Part shown: positions 44,864 to 55,394 of the stretch, one piece after another
Layout of the letters: every line of letters begins with the position of its first letter
Position numbering within the stretch: position 1 is the stretch's first letter
Source of the DNA: Burkholderia sp. GAS332
Lineage (GTDB): Bacteria > Pseudomonadota > Gammaproteobacteria > Burkholderiales > Burkholderiaceae
Reading direction: 5' to 3'
Assembly: GCA_900142905.1 (NCBI GenBank)
Contig: FSRV01000003.1
Coordinates: forward strand, 682,001-746,000
Length of the DNA stretch: 64,000 bases
The notes under the pieces: generated by a model
Seen by the model: the letters and a program-made list of their open reading frames with translations, nothing else
What the model was told of the DNA's origin: nothing
Database searches by the model: none
Made by a program: the position numbers and the translations under genes

Positions 44864-46489
44864 GTGCTTCCTACGACTTCGACTACATCGTCATCGGCTC
44901 AGGCTTCGGGGGCAGCGTGTCCGCTTGCCGGCTGACCGAGAAGGGCTATTCGGTTGGCGTGATGGAGATGGGCCGGCGTTGGACGGCCGAGGATTTTCCC
45001 AGGACCAACTGGGACGCGCGGCGCTGGATGTGGAAACCTGGCCTGAAAATGTTCGGCTTCTACAACATGCGCATTTTCCGCCACGTGATGGTCTTGAGCG
45101 GCAACGCGGTCGGCGGCGGCTCGATCACCTACGCCAACGCCTTGCTGGTTCCGCCCGACAGAGTGTGGGAGGAGGGTTCCTGGGCAGGCCTAACGGATTG
45201 GAAGCGCACCATGCCGCAGTACTACGTCATGGCGGAAAGGATGCTGGGCGTCACCGAGAACAAGATTCTGGGCGAGGCTGATCTGCGGCTCAAGAAGATG
45301 GCGGACTTGCAGGGCGTGGGCGACACGTACCACAGCGGCCGTGTCGCGACTTTCTTTGCTCCCAAGGGCGAGGCCGGCGGCAAGACCTATCCCGATCCCT
45401 ACTTCGGCGGCGAAGGTCCGGAGCGCGGAACTTGCGTCGGTTGCGGCGGCTGCATGGTGGGTTGCAAGCACAACGCCAAGAACACACTCGACAAGAACTA
45501 TCTTTACTTCGCGGAAAAACGTGGTGTGCAGATCTTTGCCGAAACCAAGGTGGTAGACGTGCGCCCGCTCAACGGCAAGGCGGACGGTAGTGACGGCTAC
45601 GAGGTCTTCACCGAGCGTTCGACTGCCTGGTTCGACAAGCAGCGGCGTAGCTTCCGCTGCCGGGGCGTGGTATTTGCGGCTTCTTCATTGGGCACGATGG
45701 ACTTGTTGTTCCGGCTCAAGCACAGCGGCTCCCTGCCGCGCATCAGCGACGACCTCGGCAAGCGCGTACGCACCAATGCCGAGTCCCTGGTCGGCGTGCG
45801 CTTTCCAGCCAAAGACAAGAGCATGTCGCCCGGCGTGGCAGGTGGCGCTGGCGTCTATATCGACGAGCGTACGCACATCGGTGCAGTACGTTACCCGGAA
45901 GGCTCGGACGCGACAGGCCTGATGATGACCTTGCTGTCCGGCGGGCGTGCCGGGTGGACGCGGATTTTTACCTGGCTATGGACGCTGCTGACCCATCCGC
46001 TGAAGGCGGCGCGGGTGCACAACCCGTTCGGATTTGCGCGCCAGACCGTGCTGTTCGTGGTGATGCAGACGGTAGACGCTTTTATCAACATGCAGTTCAA
46101 GCGCCGCTGGTATTGGCCGTTTGGAAAGCAGTTGTGCACCGAGGGCGACCCGATTCCCACCTTCATCCCTGAAGCCAATGCCTTTGTGGAAAAGGGGGCA
46201 AAGGCGCTGGGCGGCATCCCTACGACCTTGCTGACCGAGATTCTGTTCAACATCCCCACGACGGCGCACTGCATGGGTGGGTGCGCGATGGCGGACTCTC
46301 CCGAGCGCGGTGTGATGGACGTCCAGAACCGCGTCTTCGGTTATCGGAATCTGCTGATCTGCGACGGCTCGATGCTCAGTTCCAACCTCGGTGTGAACCC
46401 CAGCCTGACCATCACCGCGCTGACCGAGCACGCGATGTCCCACATTCCCGCGAAATCGCCCCTTGCAACCATCCTTCCGAGTGCTAACC

Positions 46490-46512
<23 letters not shown>
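44860..46512 (+). CDS. GMC-family FAD oxidoreductase, cholesterol-oxidase-like
   Basis: This 550-residue protein starts with the FAD motif DYIVIGSGFGGSVSACRL and has the second flavin-contact stretch VLSGNAVGGGSITYANAL, plus the C-terminal GMC block YRNLLICDGSMLSSNLGVNP and SLTITALTEHAM. Between them is CVGCGGCMVGCKHNAKN, with cysteines spaced C-x2-C-x2-C-x3-C as in a [4Fe-4S] site. This layout is that of the membrane-linked cholesterol-oxidase-like GMC group, which oxidises an alcohol and passes electrons on. It is 44% or so alike by eye to the paralogue at 60354 (not computed). It overlaps the OYE gene by 23 bp. Confidence 0.87.
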
Positions 46513-47752
<1,240 letters not shown>

Positions 47753-47802
47753 CCGTTCGCCCCTTTCTACACATAGAAAACCTGACCCTGGAGATCAATG
47801 CA

Positions 47803-48771
47803 ATGCGTCATCTACTGAAGGCAAGCGTCCTCGGACTTGCTCTGTCAGCAACACTCATTTCAGCGGCAGCGGGCGCGACTGACGTTTCGCCAGATAGCGC
47901 GACGATAAGTCCGCTGACGCTGCAACAGGAATTGGAGGTCAACTGGAAGAACGTGCCAACGCAAACCATCACGGCAGACGGAGTGACCTTCGCCTACCGT
48001 GAGCTTGGCAAAAGCCACGGCGGCACACCAGTGGTGTTCCTTACCCATCTGGCCGCCGTGCTAGACAATTGGGACCCGCGGGTGGTGGATGGCTTCGCGG
48101 CGGAGCATCACGTCGTCGCGTTCGACAATCGGGGCGTCGGTGCTTCCAGTGGCTCACCGTCGAAATCGATCGAGCAGATGGCTGATGATGCCATCACATT
48201 CATCAGGGCCATGGGGTTCAAGCAGGTAGACCTTTTTGGCTTTTCGATGGGCGGCATGGTCGCTCAGGAAATCGCGTTGAAGGACCCGCAGCTTGTGCGC
48301 AAGATTATTCTCGCGGGGACAGGTCCCGCCGGTGGGGACGGCATCAGCGATGTGACCGGAGTCACCTTCTACGACATGCTTCGAGGCTTCTTCACCCACC
48401 AGGATCCGAAGCAGTATCTGTTCTTCACCCGTACGCCCAACGGCATCGACGCTGGCAAAGCGTTCCTCGCGCGATTGAATGAGCGCTCGGAGAACCGCGA
48501 CAAGGAAATCTCCGTGAGCGCGTTTCTGGCGCAGTTGGATGCGCTGCGCGCCTGGGGCCACAAGGAACCCGACGACCTGTCGGTCGTGAAGAACCCGGTG
48601 TTAGTTGTCAATGGCGACAGCGACAGGATGGTCCCAAGCAAGGATTCGCGAGACCTGGCGGCGCGCCTGCCGAACAGCCACCTCATCATCTATCCCGATG
48701 CCGGCCACGGCGCGGTGTTTCAGAATCAGGCCGACTTTGTGCCCAAGGCGCTCGAGTTCCTTGCTCAATAG
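47803..48771 (+). CDS. Exported alpha/beta hydrolase
   Basis: This 322-residue protein has a signal peptide (MRHLLKASVLGLALSATLIS, cleavage near AAAGATD) and a full hydrolase: THLAAVLDNWDPRVVDGFAA, FDNRGVGASSG, nucleophile Ser in LFGFSMGGMVAQE, acid in NGDSDRMVP and His in PDAGHGAVFQNQ. GGAG precedes ATG 47803. It is a paralogue of the cytoplasmic hydrolases at 48928 and 50649. Export implies action in the periplasm, perhaps on an ester taken up through a porin. Confidence 0.87.
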   Translation: MRHLLKASVLGLALSATLISAAAGATDVSPDSATISPLTLQQELEVNWKNVPTQTITADGVTFAYRELGKSHGGTPVVFLTHLAAVLDNWDPRVVDGFAAEHHVVAFDNRGVGASSGSPSKSIEQMADDAITFIRAMGFKQVDLFGFSMGGMVAQEIALKDPQLVRKIILAGTGPAGGDGISDVTGVTFYDMLRGFFTHQDPKQYLFFTRTPNGIDAGKAFLARLNERSENRDKEISVSAFLAQLDALRAWGHKEPDDLSVVKNPVLVVNGDSDRMVPSKDSRDLAARLPNSHLIIYPDAGHGAVFQNQADFVPKALEFLAQ

Positions 48772-48927
48772 GCTTTGAGGAAAACGCTCGCCTGGACGCG
48801 CAATCTTCGCAGGTGGTGCGTCGAAAGGGCGAAGCGACCGTTTGAGACAAAGACCTCGTGGTCCGGTAGGTCGCACCGAACGTGAGGCTCTCGTACTTCT
48901 ATCTGGCGTTTTCATAAGGATCCCAAC

Positions 48928-49776
48928 ATGACCGATACACACTTCACCGCGCCAACCCGCTTCGTCGAAGTCGGTGGCGATAGATTCGCCTATCGCCGCT
49001 GGGGCAACACCAGGACTACTGACCAGCCGCCATTGTTCTTCCTCCAACACTTCCGCGGCGGAATGGATCATTGGGACCCGCTCATGACAGATGGCCTGGC
49101 GGCAGGGCGCGAGGTGATCCTTTATAACGGTCGCGGTATCGCATCCTCTTCCGGTAAGCCGCGCACTCGAATTGAACATATGGCCGACGACGCAGCCGCG
49201 GTCATACGAGCACTGGGTATTCGCAAGGTTGATGTTTTAGGTTTTTCGCTCGGCGGTTTTCAGGCTCAGGATCTGACGCGACGTCATCCTGATCTGGTCC
49301 GCAAGCTCATGCTGCTCGGCACTGGACCCCGTGGCGGCAATCCGGATTCCGAGCCTGGGGTGCTGGAGGCGGCACCGCGCCCGGTCCCCACGGTAGAGGA
49401 CTTCCTGTTCCTGTTTTTCGGCCGGTCGGAGGCCGCGCGACAGGCCGGGAGCGACTTCTGGACACGCCGGCACCAGCGCGTGGACCAAGACTCGCCGAGT
49501 TCCCCCGCAGTGATACAGGCTCAGATCGAGGCAAACATGTACTACTTGCCAAAACTGGACCCTAAAGATCCTTTCGCTCATCTGCGCGAAATCATGCAGC
49601 CGACCTTCATCCTTAATGGCATCAATGACGTGATGGTTCCAACCATCAATTCCTGGTACATGGCGCAAAACATTCCGAATGCGCAGCTATTCATCTATCC
49701 CGACGCCGGCCATGCAGCTCAATTCCAGTACCCTGAGCGGTTCTTGACGCATGCCGTGCAGTTTCTCGGCGAGTGA
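48928..49776 (+). CDS. Alpha/beta hydrolase
   Basis: This 282-residue hydrolase shares the plan of its neighbours: LQHFRGGMDHWDPLMTDGLA, LYNGRGIASSSG, nucleophile Ser in VLGFSLGGFQAQD, NGINDVMVP for the acid region and YPDAGHAAQF for the His. The acid position reads NDV, with Asp present. It lacks a signal peptide. It has its own ribosome site (ATAAGGATC) and lies 156 bp after the exported hydrolase, so the two may be co-transcribed. Confidence 0.87.
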   Translation: MTDTHFTAPTRFVEVGGDRFAYRRWGNTRTTDQPPLFFLQHFRGGMDHWDPLMTDGLAAGREVILYNGRGIASSSGKPRTRIEHMADDAAAVIRALGIRKVDVLGFSLGGFQAQDLTRRHPDLVRKLMLLGTGPRGGNPDSEPGVLEAAPRPVPTVEDFLFLFFGRSEAARQAGSDFWTRRHQRVDQDSPSSPAVIQAQIEANMYYLPKLDPKDPFAHLREIMQPTFILNGINDVMVPTINSWYMAQNIPNAQLFIYPDAGHAAQFQYPERFLTHAVQFLGE

Positions 49777-49845
49777 AAATCCCAAAGATGCGCGGCATTG
49801 ATTGATCATATTTGCGCTGCGCGCGATGACAAAACGGAAGCTATC

Positions 49846-50226
49846 ATGCTCAAGTTCAAATTCCTGTTGTGGGCCCTGACGAAGCTCTTGCAAAGAGCAG
49901 TCAAAAAGAATCCGGCATGTGCCAGGTATATAAAGGGTAAGGAACTGGTATTTCAGATTCAAACGCTGGGCGGGATTGGCCGTCATTTCAATATCAGAAA
50001 TGGGAAGATAAGCTCTGTCGCAGGACTCACTCAGAGCCCAAAGTTCACCATGACTTTCAGAGATGCCGTCAGGGGTTTTGCGATCCTGTCTGCAAAGGAT
50101 AGCAAAGAGGCCTTTCTGGCGGCGCTGCATAAAGAAGACCTTGTCCTCAGTGGCGACTTTGTTGAGGTGATGTGGTTTCAAGGATTGACGGAATACTTGC
50201 AGCCCAGCAAAAAGCAGGTCCACTAG
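49846..50226 (+). CDS. SCP2-like lipid-binding domain protein (tentative)
   Basis: This 126-residue protein has an amphipathic N-terminal helix (FLLWALTKLLQRAVK) and a strand-helix pattern, VFQIQTLGGIGRHFNIRNGK, then TMTFRDAVRGFAIL and LVLSGDFVEVMWFQGLTEYL, that resembles SCP2 sterol-carrier domains. ATG 49846 was chosen as it begins the conserved-looking part; ATG 49798 lacks a good site. SCP2-like proteins bind lipids and acyl-CoAs. Its place after hydrolase genes, and the SCP2-like tail of the HxlR regulator, favour a lipid-like pathway substrate. The fold call is by eye. Confidence 0.6.
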   Translation: MLKFKFLLWALTKLLQRAVKKNPACARYIKGKELVFQIQTLGGIGRHFNIRNGKISSVAGLTQSPKFTMTFRDAVRGFAILSAKDSKEAFLAALHKEDLVLSGDFVEVMWFQGLTEYLQPSKKQVH

Positions 50227-50648
50227 ACGCGTCGTTTAAAGGATCAAGGTCGCTACGCATAGCCGATTTCGATTTCGGCAGTCTGGGCAGGCCGTGATCT
50301 GCTGCTTTCCACGACCCGTGCATTGTGAATGAGTGCCGCGGTTTGCCAACCCGTCTGAATACTATAGCGTCAAGCGAGACCCTCTTGTCTGAGAGTGAGC
50401 ACATGTTGAAAACTTGAGAGGCTGCGAGAGCTGCAGCAGGTGCGTCGCCACCAGGACGCTCGTGCTTAGCAAAGGAGGCGCGCTAACATTGATTGCTGCA
50501 GGCGGCGCAGTGGTAGGCGGGATGGTCACGAACTCACGACGATGCACAGTTGAGCTGACAGCTAGGCGCTGCGCTACACGACACCGCATGCGGCCTTCCA
50601 AACCCAGCGCGGCCTATTGCTGAATTGATGACGCGGCCTGGTCACGTT
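50227..50648. other. Gene-free stretch between convergent genes
   Basis: No supported gene was found. A plus frame at 50414-50623 has a Gly/Ala-rich hydrophobic run (LTLIAAGGAVVGGMV) but poor start and composition. The region separates the plus-strand hydrolase group from the minus-strand hydrolase. Confidence 0.4.
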
Positions 50649-51518
50649 TCAGGCGTCGAGGAAGGACAGCGCCTTTGGCACGAAATCGGCATGATTCTGG
50701 AAAATCCCGCCATGGCCGGCGTCTTCGTAAATGACCAGTCGCGAATTCGGGATGCGACTTGCCATATCCGTAGTGTTCACGGTGGGCACCATGATGTCGT
50801 TATCACCATTTGCGATCAGTACCGGAATACGTATCCCGCCAAGATCCTGGGGTGCCTGTCGGCCCCATGCCTGGATCGCCTTCAACTGCCGCAAGAAGGC
50901 GCCGGGCGTGGGTCCCTTGTCCCGATGCGCCTTGCGTTCCTTCAGTCGTTTCAAGAAAGCCTTCGCGGCTCGGCGACCAGTGGCCGTGGATGTGAAGAAC
51001 AGATAGAACTTCGGATCCCGTAGCGTCAGAAAGCCTTTGATCATCAATGGCCACGACACTGACCCGACCTTGTCGATGCCTTTGCCGCCCGCCGGGCCCG
51101 TACCGGTCAGAATGAGCTTTCGCACCAGGTCCGGTGCTTTCAGCACGAGATCCTGCGCGACGAATCCGCCAAGGGAAAAGCCGAGTAGGTCAACCTTCTC
51201 GAAGCCCAGCGCGTGAATCAGGGCGATCGCATCCCGCGCCATTTCATCGATGGTCACTGGCGCTGTTCCGCCGGACGCGCCGATCCCGCGGTAGTCAGTG
51301 GCGATCACGCGGCGCTTGCTGGCAAGGCCATCGATAATCCGCGGGTCGAAATTGTCCAATACCGCGCCCCAATGGTTGAGAAGAATCAATGGCACTCCAT
51401 TGCGAGGCCCCAGGTCACGGTAGGCAAAAGCAGTCCCACGGACATCGATCAATCGGTTCGCAGCGCTTACATACGGCGTATCCGATCCAAGGTGAAGGTG
51501 TTTGTCGGAATGGGTCAT
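50649..51518 (-). CDS. Alpha/beta hydrolase
   Basis: This 289-residue protein has LNHWGAVLDNFDPRIIDGLA, TDYRGIGASGG, nucleophile Ser in LLGFSLGGFVAQD, acid in NGDNDIMVP and His in YEDAGHGGIFQNH. The opening HWGAVLDNFDPR is shared almost unchanged with the exported hydrolase at 47803 (HLAAVLDNWDPR), which marks a local paralogous family. It is read on the opposite strand to the other two. No signal peptide is seen. The reaction is unknown; peroxidase-like or C-C hydrolase activities occur in this group. Confidence 0.87.
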   Translation of the reverse strand: MTHSDKHLHLGSDTPYVSAANRLIDVRGTAFAYRDLGPRNGVPLILLNHWGAVLDNFDPRIIDGLASKRRVIATDYRGIGASGGTAPVTIDEMARDAIALIHALGFEKVDLLGFSLGGFVAQDLVLKAPDLVRKLILTGTGPAGGKGIDKVGSVSWPLMIKGFLTLRDPKFYLFFTSTATGRRAAKAFLKRLKERKAHRDKGPTPGAFLRQLKAIQAWGRQAPQDLGGIRIPVLIANGDNDIMVPTVNTTDMASRIPNSRLVIYEDAGHGGIFQNHADFVPKALSFLDA

Positions 51519-51564
51519 TGCTTACTCTGCGTGTCTCGTGTGGATCGGAAATTCTGGAATGAGA

Positions 51565-51592
51565 GGGGAAAATCCCTCTCCAGGTTTTCCCC
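51565..51592. terminator. Hairpin between SDR and hydrolase genes
   Basis: GGGGAAAA and TTTTCCCC form a perfect 8-bp stem around a 12-base loop, just after the SDR stop and about 50 bp before the hydrolase start on the minus strand. It lacks a long T-run; the A/T part of the stem may serve instead, or it may act as an attenuator. Confidence 0.5.
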
Positions 51593-51606
51593 TGCTAAAG
51601 GATGCT

Positions 51607-52395
51607 TTAAGAGGGCGTTCGATACCGCTCTGCGGCATGCGCCTGCCTGATGTCCGAAAGCAGGGCTTGCCGCGCTGCCTCCAGGGCTTCCCAGCGCGTG
51701 GCGGCGTGCAGTGGCGGGATCGTCACGGGTTCACGGCGATCGAAGCCGACCAGCGCTGCATCGACCAGTTCGCCCACTTCCATTACCTCTGGCATCGCGT
51801 TGACGTCAATACCCGCACGCCCCCAGATCTCCGTGCGGGTGGCTGCAGGGAGGACGGCCTGGACATAGACGCCTTTGGGCGTGAGCTCCAGACTCAGCCC
51901 CTGGGAGAGGAACAGCACGAACGCCTTGGTCGCACCGTAGACCGACATGCCGAATTCCGGTGCCAGCCCAACCACGGAACCGATATTGACGATCGCGCCT
52001 TCACCAGCCTGCGCAAGCCGCGGAGCGATCGCGCTGGCGAGCCGGACGAGCGCGGTCGTGTTGAGCGCGACGAGCCGGGCGACATCGTCGGTCGCCTGCT
52101 CGATGAAGCTGCCAGACTGAGCGGCTCCCGCATTGTTGATGAGGATCCCGATTCGGGAATCGTCGCGCAGGCGCGTCTCGACAGCGCTCAGGTCGTCGGA
52201 CTGGGTGAGATCGGCCTGGAGGATATCGATTGCGATGCTGTTTTCCTCGCGCAGCTGAGCCGCGAGCGTCTCCAGTCGCGCCTTGTCGCGGGCAACTAGC
52301 ACGAGGTCGTGGCCGCGACATGCGAAGCGCTCGGCATAGGTGGCACCGATGCCGGAGGAAGCGCCGGTAATCAGGACTGTGGAGCGTGTGGTCAT
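51607..52395 (-). CDS. SDR-family oxidoreductase
   Basis: This 262-residue classical SDR has ITGASSGIGATYAERFA at residue 7, an Arg (LVARDKARLE) that fits NADP, NNAGAAQSG, and the catalytic GSVVGLAPEFGMSVYGATKAFV with YGATK. AGAGAG lies before ATG 52395; a longer frame to 52539 reads through the operator and is unlikely. It is divergent from the TetR gene at 52609, with a palindromic site between them, so it is probably the main target of that repressor. Confidence 0.88.
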   Translation of the reverse strand: MTTRSTVLITGASSGIGATYAERFACRGHDLVLVARDKARLETLAAQLREENSIAIDILQADLTQSDDLSAVETRLRDDSRIGILINNAGAAQSGSFIEQATDDVARLVALNTTALVRLASAIAPRLAQAGEGAIVNIGSVVGLAPEFGMSVYGATKAFVLFLSQGLSLELTPKGVYVQAVLPAATRTEIWGRAGIDVNAMPEVMEVGELVDAALVGFDRREPVTIPPLHAATRWEALEAARQALLSDIRQAHAAERYRTPS

Positions 52396-52513
52396 GTATT
52401 TGCTCTCTTGCTTAGGCGAACCGGTCGCCATCGACTTCGATGAAGCGGGTCGGTTCTGTGAGGTGGGTGTCGCTGTTGGCCAGGTCAATTTCAAAAGTTG
52501 GCTGGCTATTATG

Positions 52514-52527
52514 ATGATGGTCGTCAT
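52514..52527. promoter_or_regulatory. TetR operator between SDR and tetR
   Basis: ATGATGGTCGTCAT is a near-palindrome and closely resembles the sites ATGACGATCATCAT and ATGATGATCATCAT of the SDR/tetR pair at 18.6-19.3 kb. A second weaker version (ATGATCGACATCAA) starts at 52551. It lies in the divergent promoter region. Confidence 0.6.
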
Positions 52528-52608
52528 CTTAAACGTCAAGCACTTTGATTATGATCGACATCAATGTATATTGAGGTCTTACTTCTGGCGCAAAAGAGGC
52601 ATGTGGAT

Positions 52609-53193
52609 ATGAGGGTCACCAAAGCGCAGGTACAGGCGAATCGGGCGCGCATTGTCGAGACGGCCTCCACCCTGTTTCGTGAGCGGGGCTACGACGGCGT
52701 GGGGGTGGCGGACCTGATGGCGGCCGCCGGCTTTACCCATGGCGGGTTCTACAAGCACTTTCGCTCCAAGGCCGACCTGATGGCTGAGGCGGCGGCGAGC
52801 GGGCTTTCGCAGACCGTGGCAAATAACGGAGGCCTGGACATCGCCGAGTTCGTCAGACGTTACGTGTCCCGGGATCACCGTGACGCCCGCGGCGAGGGCT
52901 GCACGATGGCGGCCCTCTGTGGGGACGCCGCGCGTCAATCAGAGGACGTCAAGGCGACGTTTGCGGCCGGGATCGAAAACATGCTGGCAGCCCTTGAGGG
53001 CGCAGGCGCAACGCTGGGCGATGTGGATCAGCACAAAGTGCGGGCAAAGATGATCGACATGCTTGCGCATGCGATCGGCGCGGTCGTGTTGTCCAGGGCC
53101 TGTCCGGATGACTCACCTCTGTCGGACGAGATTCTGGAGGTCTGCCGCGCAGAAATTCTCGCGCCACTGTCGTCAGCAGGGGCGACCAATTAG
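52609..53193 (+). CDS. TetR-family repressor
   Basis: This 194-residue TetR protein has its helix-turn-helix at residues 10-55 (IVETASTLFRERGYDGVGVA, FTHGGFYKHFRSKADL), and a ligand domain with EGCTMAALCGDAAR that matches the GCPVSALGSEM region of the repressor at 18670. The pair appear to be paralogues with related operators. ATG 52609 was preferred to 52564 because the shorter form has the normal distance to the HTH. It likely controls the divergent SDR. Confidence 0.88.
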   Translation: MRVTKAQVQANRARIVETASTLFRERGYDGVGVADLMAAAGFTHGGFYKHFRSKADLMAEAAASGLSQTVANNGGLDIAEFVRRYVSRDHRDARGEGCTMAALCGDAARQSEDVKATFAAGIENMLAALEGAGATLGDVDQHKVRAKMIDMLAHAIGAVVLSRACPDDSPLSDEILEVCRAEILAPLSSAGATN

Positions 53194-53287
53194 CGTCCAC
53201 TGAATGAGGGGTTGATCGCTGGCTCTTGAGCTACCAGGAACGCATGAGTTCCGTTCGATCACCCTGCAACCACTTTGAGGAGATCTC

Positions 53288-53548
53288 GTGACCAAGCAAG
53301 ACATTGTTCTCTGCACTGAGGTCCGAACACCGATCGGCACCTATGGCGGCGCGCTGAAGGACACCCCCGCGTCCGACCTGGGTGCTGCCGTGATTCGCGA
53401 GACCCTGCTACGTTCGGGACTGGCCGCTGACACCATTGATACCGTCACTATGGCGCAGGTAATCCAGGCCGGTGCCGGAATGAACCCGGCGCGACAAGCC
53501 GCCATCGGCGGCGGCCAGGGCATTGCGCTTGCGCTCGAGATGCTCTGA
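53288..53548 (+). pseudogene. Thiolase with large internal in-frame deletion
   Basis: The 86-residue frame joins a thiolase N-terminus (CTEVRTPIGTYGGALKDTPA to VIQAGAGMNPARQAAIG) directly to a thiolase C-terminus (GGGQGIALALEML). About 300 residues are missing, including both catalytic regions. The join is at AIG/CIGGG, where the two ends share GGCGGC-type sequence, so slippage or recombination between short repeats is likely. The ribosome site GAGGAGATCTCGTG and the frame remain intact, so a small protein may still be made, but it cannot be a thiolase. It precedes the MaoC gene. Confidence 0.8.
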
Positions 53549-53562
53549 AGGGGAGGATCGCA

Positions 53563-54018
53563 ATGGACCTGTACTACCTGGATGACCTCGTTCCCGGACA
53601 GCAATTTGGGGGAGGAGCGCGGATACGCATTGAGGAGGAACGGAGCAAGACGTTTGCCTCCGAGTTCGATCCCCAGCCATTTCACCTGGACGAAGGGGCT
53701 GCTAGGGCCTCGATCTTCCGAGGCCTGGCCGCCAGTGGCTGGCATACCGCCGCAGTGACGATGCGGTTGCTCGTGGACAGCGGGTTCAAGCCGGCTGGCG
53801 GCATCGTCGGCGCAGGCTTCGATGAATTGCGCTGGCCACTTCCAGTAAGGCCCGGCGATGAACTGCATGTGGAAATCGAAGTGCTGGAGGTGAGGCCGTC
53901 GAAATCACGCCCGGAGCAAGGTCTCGTCAAGCTGCGCACGACGACACTGAACCAGAATCAGGAGGTTGTTCAGATTTCTGTGGGCAACCTCGTGGTTCCG
54001 CGTCGCCTGGCGCAGTAG
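53563..54018 (+). CDS. MaoC-family (R)-specific enoyl-CoA hydratase-like protein
   Basis: This 151-residue hot-dog-fold protein has the hydratase motif region EFDPQPFHLDEGAARAS (catalytic Asp and His), then FRGLAASGWHTAAVTMRL and LRWPLPVRPGDELHVEIEVL. Such single-domain MaoC proteins hydrate enoyl-CoAs or act as thioesterase-like dehydratases. GGGGAGGATCGCA precedes ATG 53563. It follows the deleted thiolase by 14 bp and so was part of a beta-oxidation unit. Confidence 0.87.
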   Translation: MDLYYLDDLVPGQQFGGGARIRIEEERSKTFASEFDPQPFHLDEGAARASIFRGLAASGWHTAAVTMRLLVDSGFKPAGGIVGAGFDELRWPLPVRPGDELHVEIEVLEVRPSKSRPEQGLVKLRTTTLNQNQEVVQISVGNLVVPRRLAQ

Positions 54019-54613
54019 CGCCAACTTGAGTATGAGCAGCTGCCGATGCGCGAACCACGCTCATACCAGTTGCCTTCGACAGCGTCGAGAGCGAATCGAG
54101 CGACGTGTCGTGGCTACGTTGTCAGATTGAGTAGCCGAGCCCGGCGGCGATTGCACCGGCGAAGTTGGTCTGACCTCAATCTCCGCGTTGTGGTTCTGCA
54201 TATTGAAAGACCTGAACATGCTGCCTTCGTGATCAGAAAGTTGCCCACTCTGTTTTTGCTGTATCGGCCGAAATAGCGACGGACGTGTCGGCGACGGCAA
54301 CCGGCGCAACCCTCAACTTTTCACCACGCACATCACGACGCGTGGCCGAGGCTCTGGAAACAGGCAGAGGGGTCTTGCCTTTCGACAGCGACGTGTGTGC
54401 CGCAGAAGACGAGCCCGTATCGGCGAGCCTGAAAACGGGAACGGCTTACTTCAGTCTGGTTGCCTGCTCTTCGAGCGACTGCGCCACTGCTGCCAGCTCG
54501 ACCAGCGCGCGTTCTGTTGCGTGACCTCGTCCAAACGCCAGACGAAATTTCAGTTAGATGTCGGCAATGCCCGATTTGCGATGCATGCGCTCGAACGAAT
54601 GTCTGGTCGAGCT
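54019..54613. other. Gene-free stretch
   Basis: No supported gene. One minus-strand frame (ending near 54450) reads LAFGRGHATERALVELAAVA, QSLEEQATRLK, with a protein-like helical pattern but no start or family I recognise; it may be a gene tail. The rest shows no structure. Confidence 0.35.
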
Positions 54614-55345
54614 TCATTTCGCCCTTGCTTTCCCTGACTTCTGGTTACGCTGCCGGTTCGATCGTCCTTCAAGTGAGGCTGCCCGCTCCGCAATCACGGC
54701 AGCGGTCGAAGACTCCACGCTTTCACGTACGGCGCCCAGGCCGACAACCAGGTTGTTGCACATCGGCACAAGGATTTCCGAGGGGGGATCGGCCACGTCC
54801 GCGAAATGGTTGGCAAGTTCGAGCATGACGAATCCATGCACGGCACTCCACAGTTGCGTGGCAATGAGCGAGGGATCGATCTTTCGCACGCAGTTGGCAT
54901 CAACCAGGCGGGCGCATGCTTTGACCAACTGTGCGTAGGTTGCCTTGAACGCTGGTGAGTGTTCGCCCGCGACCGGTGCCGCAGTACCCCATGAGAGGCT
55001 ATATCTGCCGTGAATCGACAGGCCAAACATCAGGTCATACAAATGGGGATTGCTTCGCGCGACGTCCCTGTGCGCCAAAGCCATCGAACATAGATCGGCC
55101 ATCGGATCATCCGTAGCCGGGACCAGATCGAAGGCGACGGCGAGCCTTTTGAACCCCTCGTCAGCAACTGACTGGAGAAGTTCTGGCACGCCGCCGAAGT
55201 GGGTGTAGAGGCCCATCGTCGACAGACCCGCCTCGCTCGACACCGAGCGGGCCTTAACTTCGGACGGTCCAGTTGTTGCAAGCAGGCGGATCGTTGCTTC
55301 AATGAGGCGCGTGCGGATATCAGGGTTTGACCTATCAGTGGACAT
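54614..55345 (-). CDS. TetR-family repressor
   Basis: This 243-residue regulator has a TetR_N domain at residues 10-55 (LIEATIRLLATTGPSEVKAR, LSTMGLYTHFGGVPEL) and a WHG-type C-terminal domain (LCSMALAHRDVARSNPHLYD, IATQLWSAVHGFVMLELANH). The tail is basic (GRSNRQRNQKSGKARAK). Two perfect palindromes lie 15 and 35 bp upstream of ATG 55345, so it is autoregulated and also controls the divergent enoyl-CoA hydratase, hydrolase and ligase operon at 55598. The longer frame from 55417 would read through both operators and is rejected. Confidence 0.9.
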   Translation of the reverse strand: MSTDRSNPDIRTRLIEATIRLLATTGPSEVKARSVSSEAGLSTMGLYTHFGGVPELLQSVADEGFKRLAVAFDLVPATDDPMADLCSMALAHRDVARSNPHLYDLMFGLSIHGRYSLSWGTAAPVAGEHSPAFKATYAQLVKACARLVDANCVRKIDPSLIATQLWSAVHGFVMLELANHFADVADPPSEILVPMCNNLVVGLGAVRESVESSTAAVIAERAASLEGRSNRQRNQKSGKARAK

Positions 55346-55359
55346 ATTGCAATGGCTCC

Positions 55360-55394
55360 ATAACGAAGTTATTCTACCCAATAACGATGTTATT
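55360..55394. promoter_or_regulatory. Double palindromic operator of the TetR gene
   Basis: ATAACGAAGTTAT (55360-55372) and AATAACGATGTTATT (55380-55394) are inverted repeats of the form AATAAC-N3-GTTATT, with centres 21 bp apart, two helical turns. Tandem in-phase sites suggest that two TetR dimers bind on the same DNA face. Confidence 0.85.
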
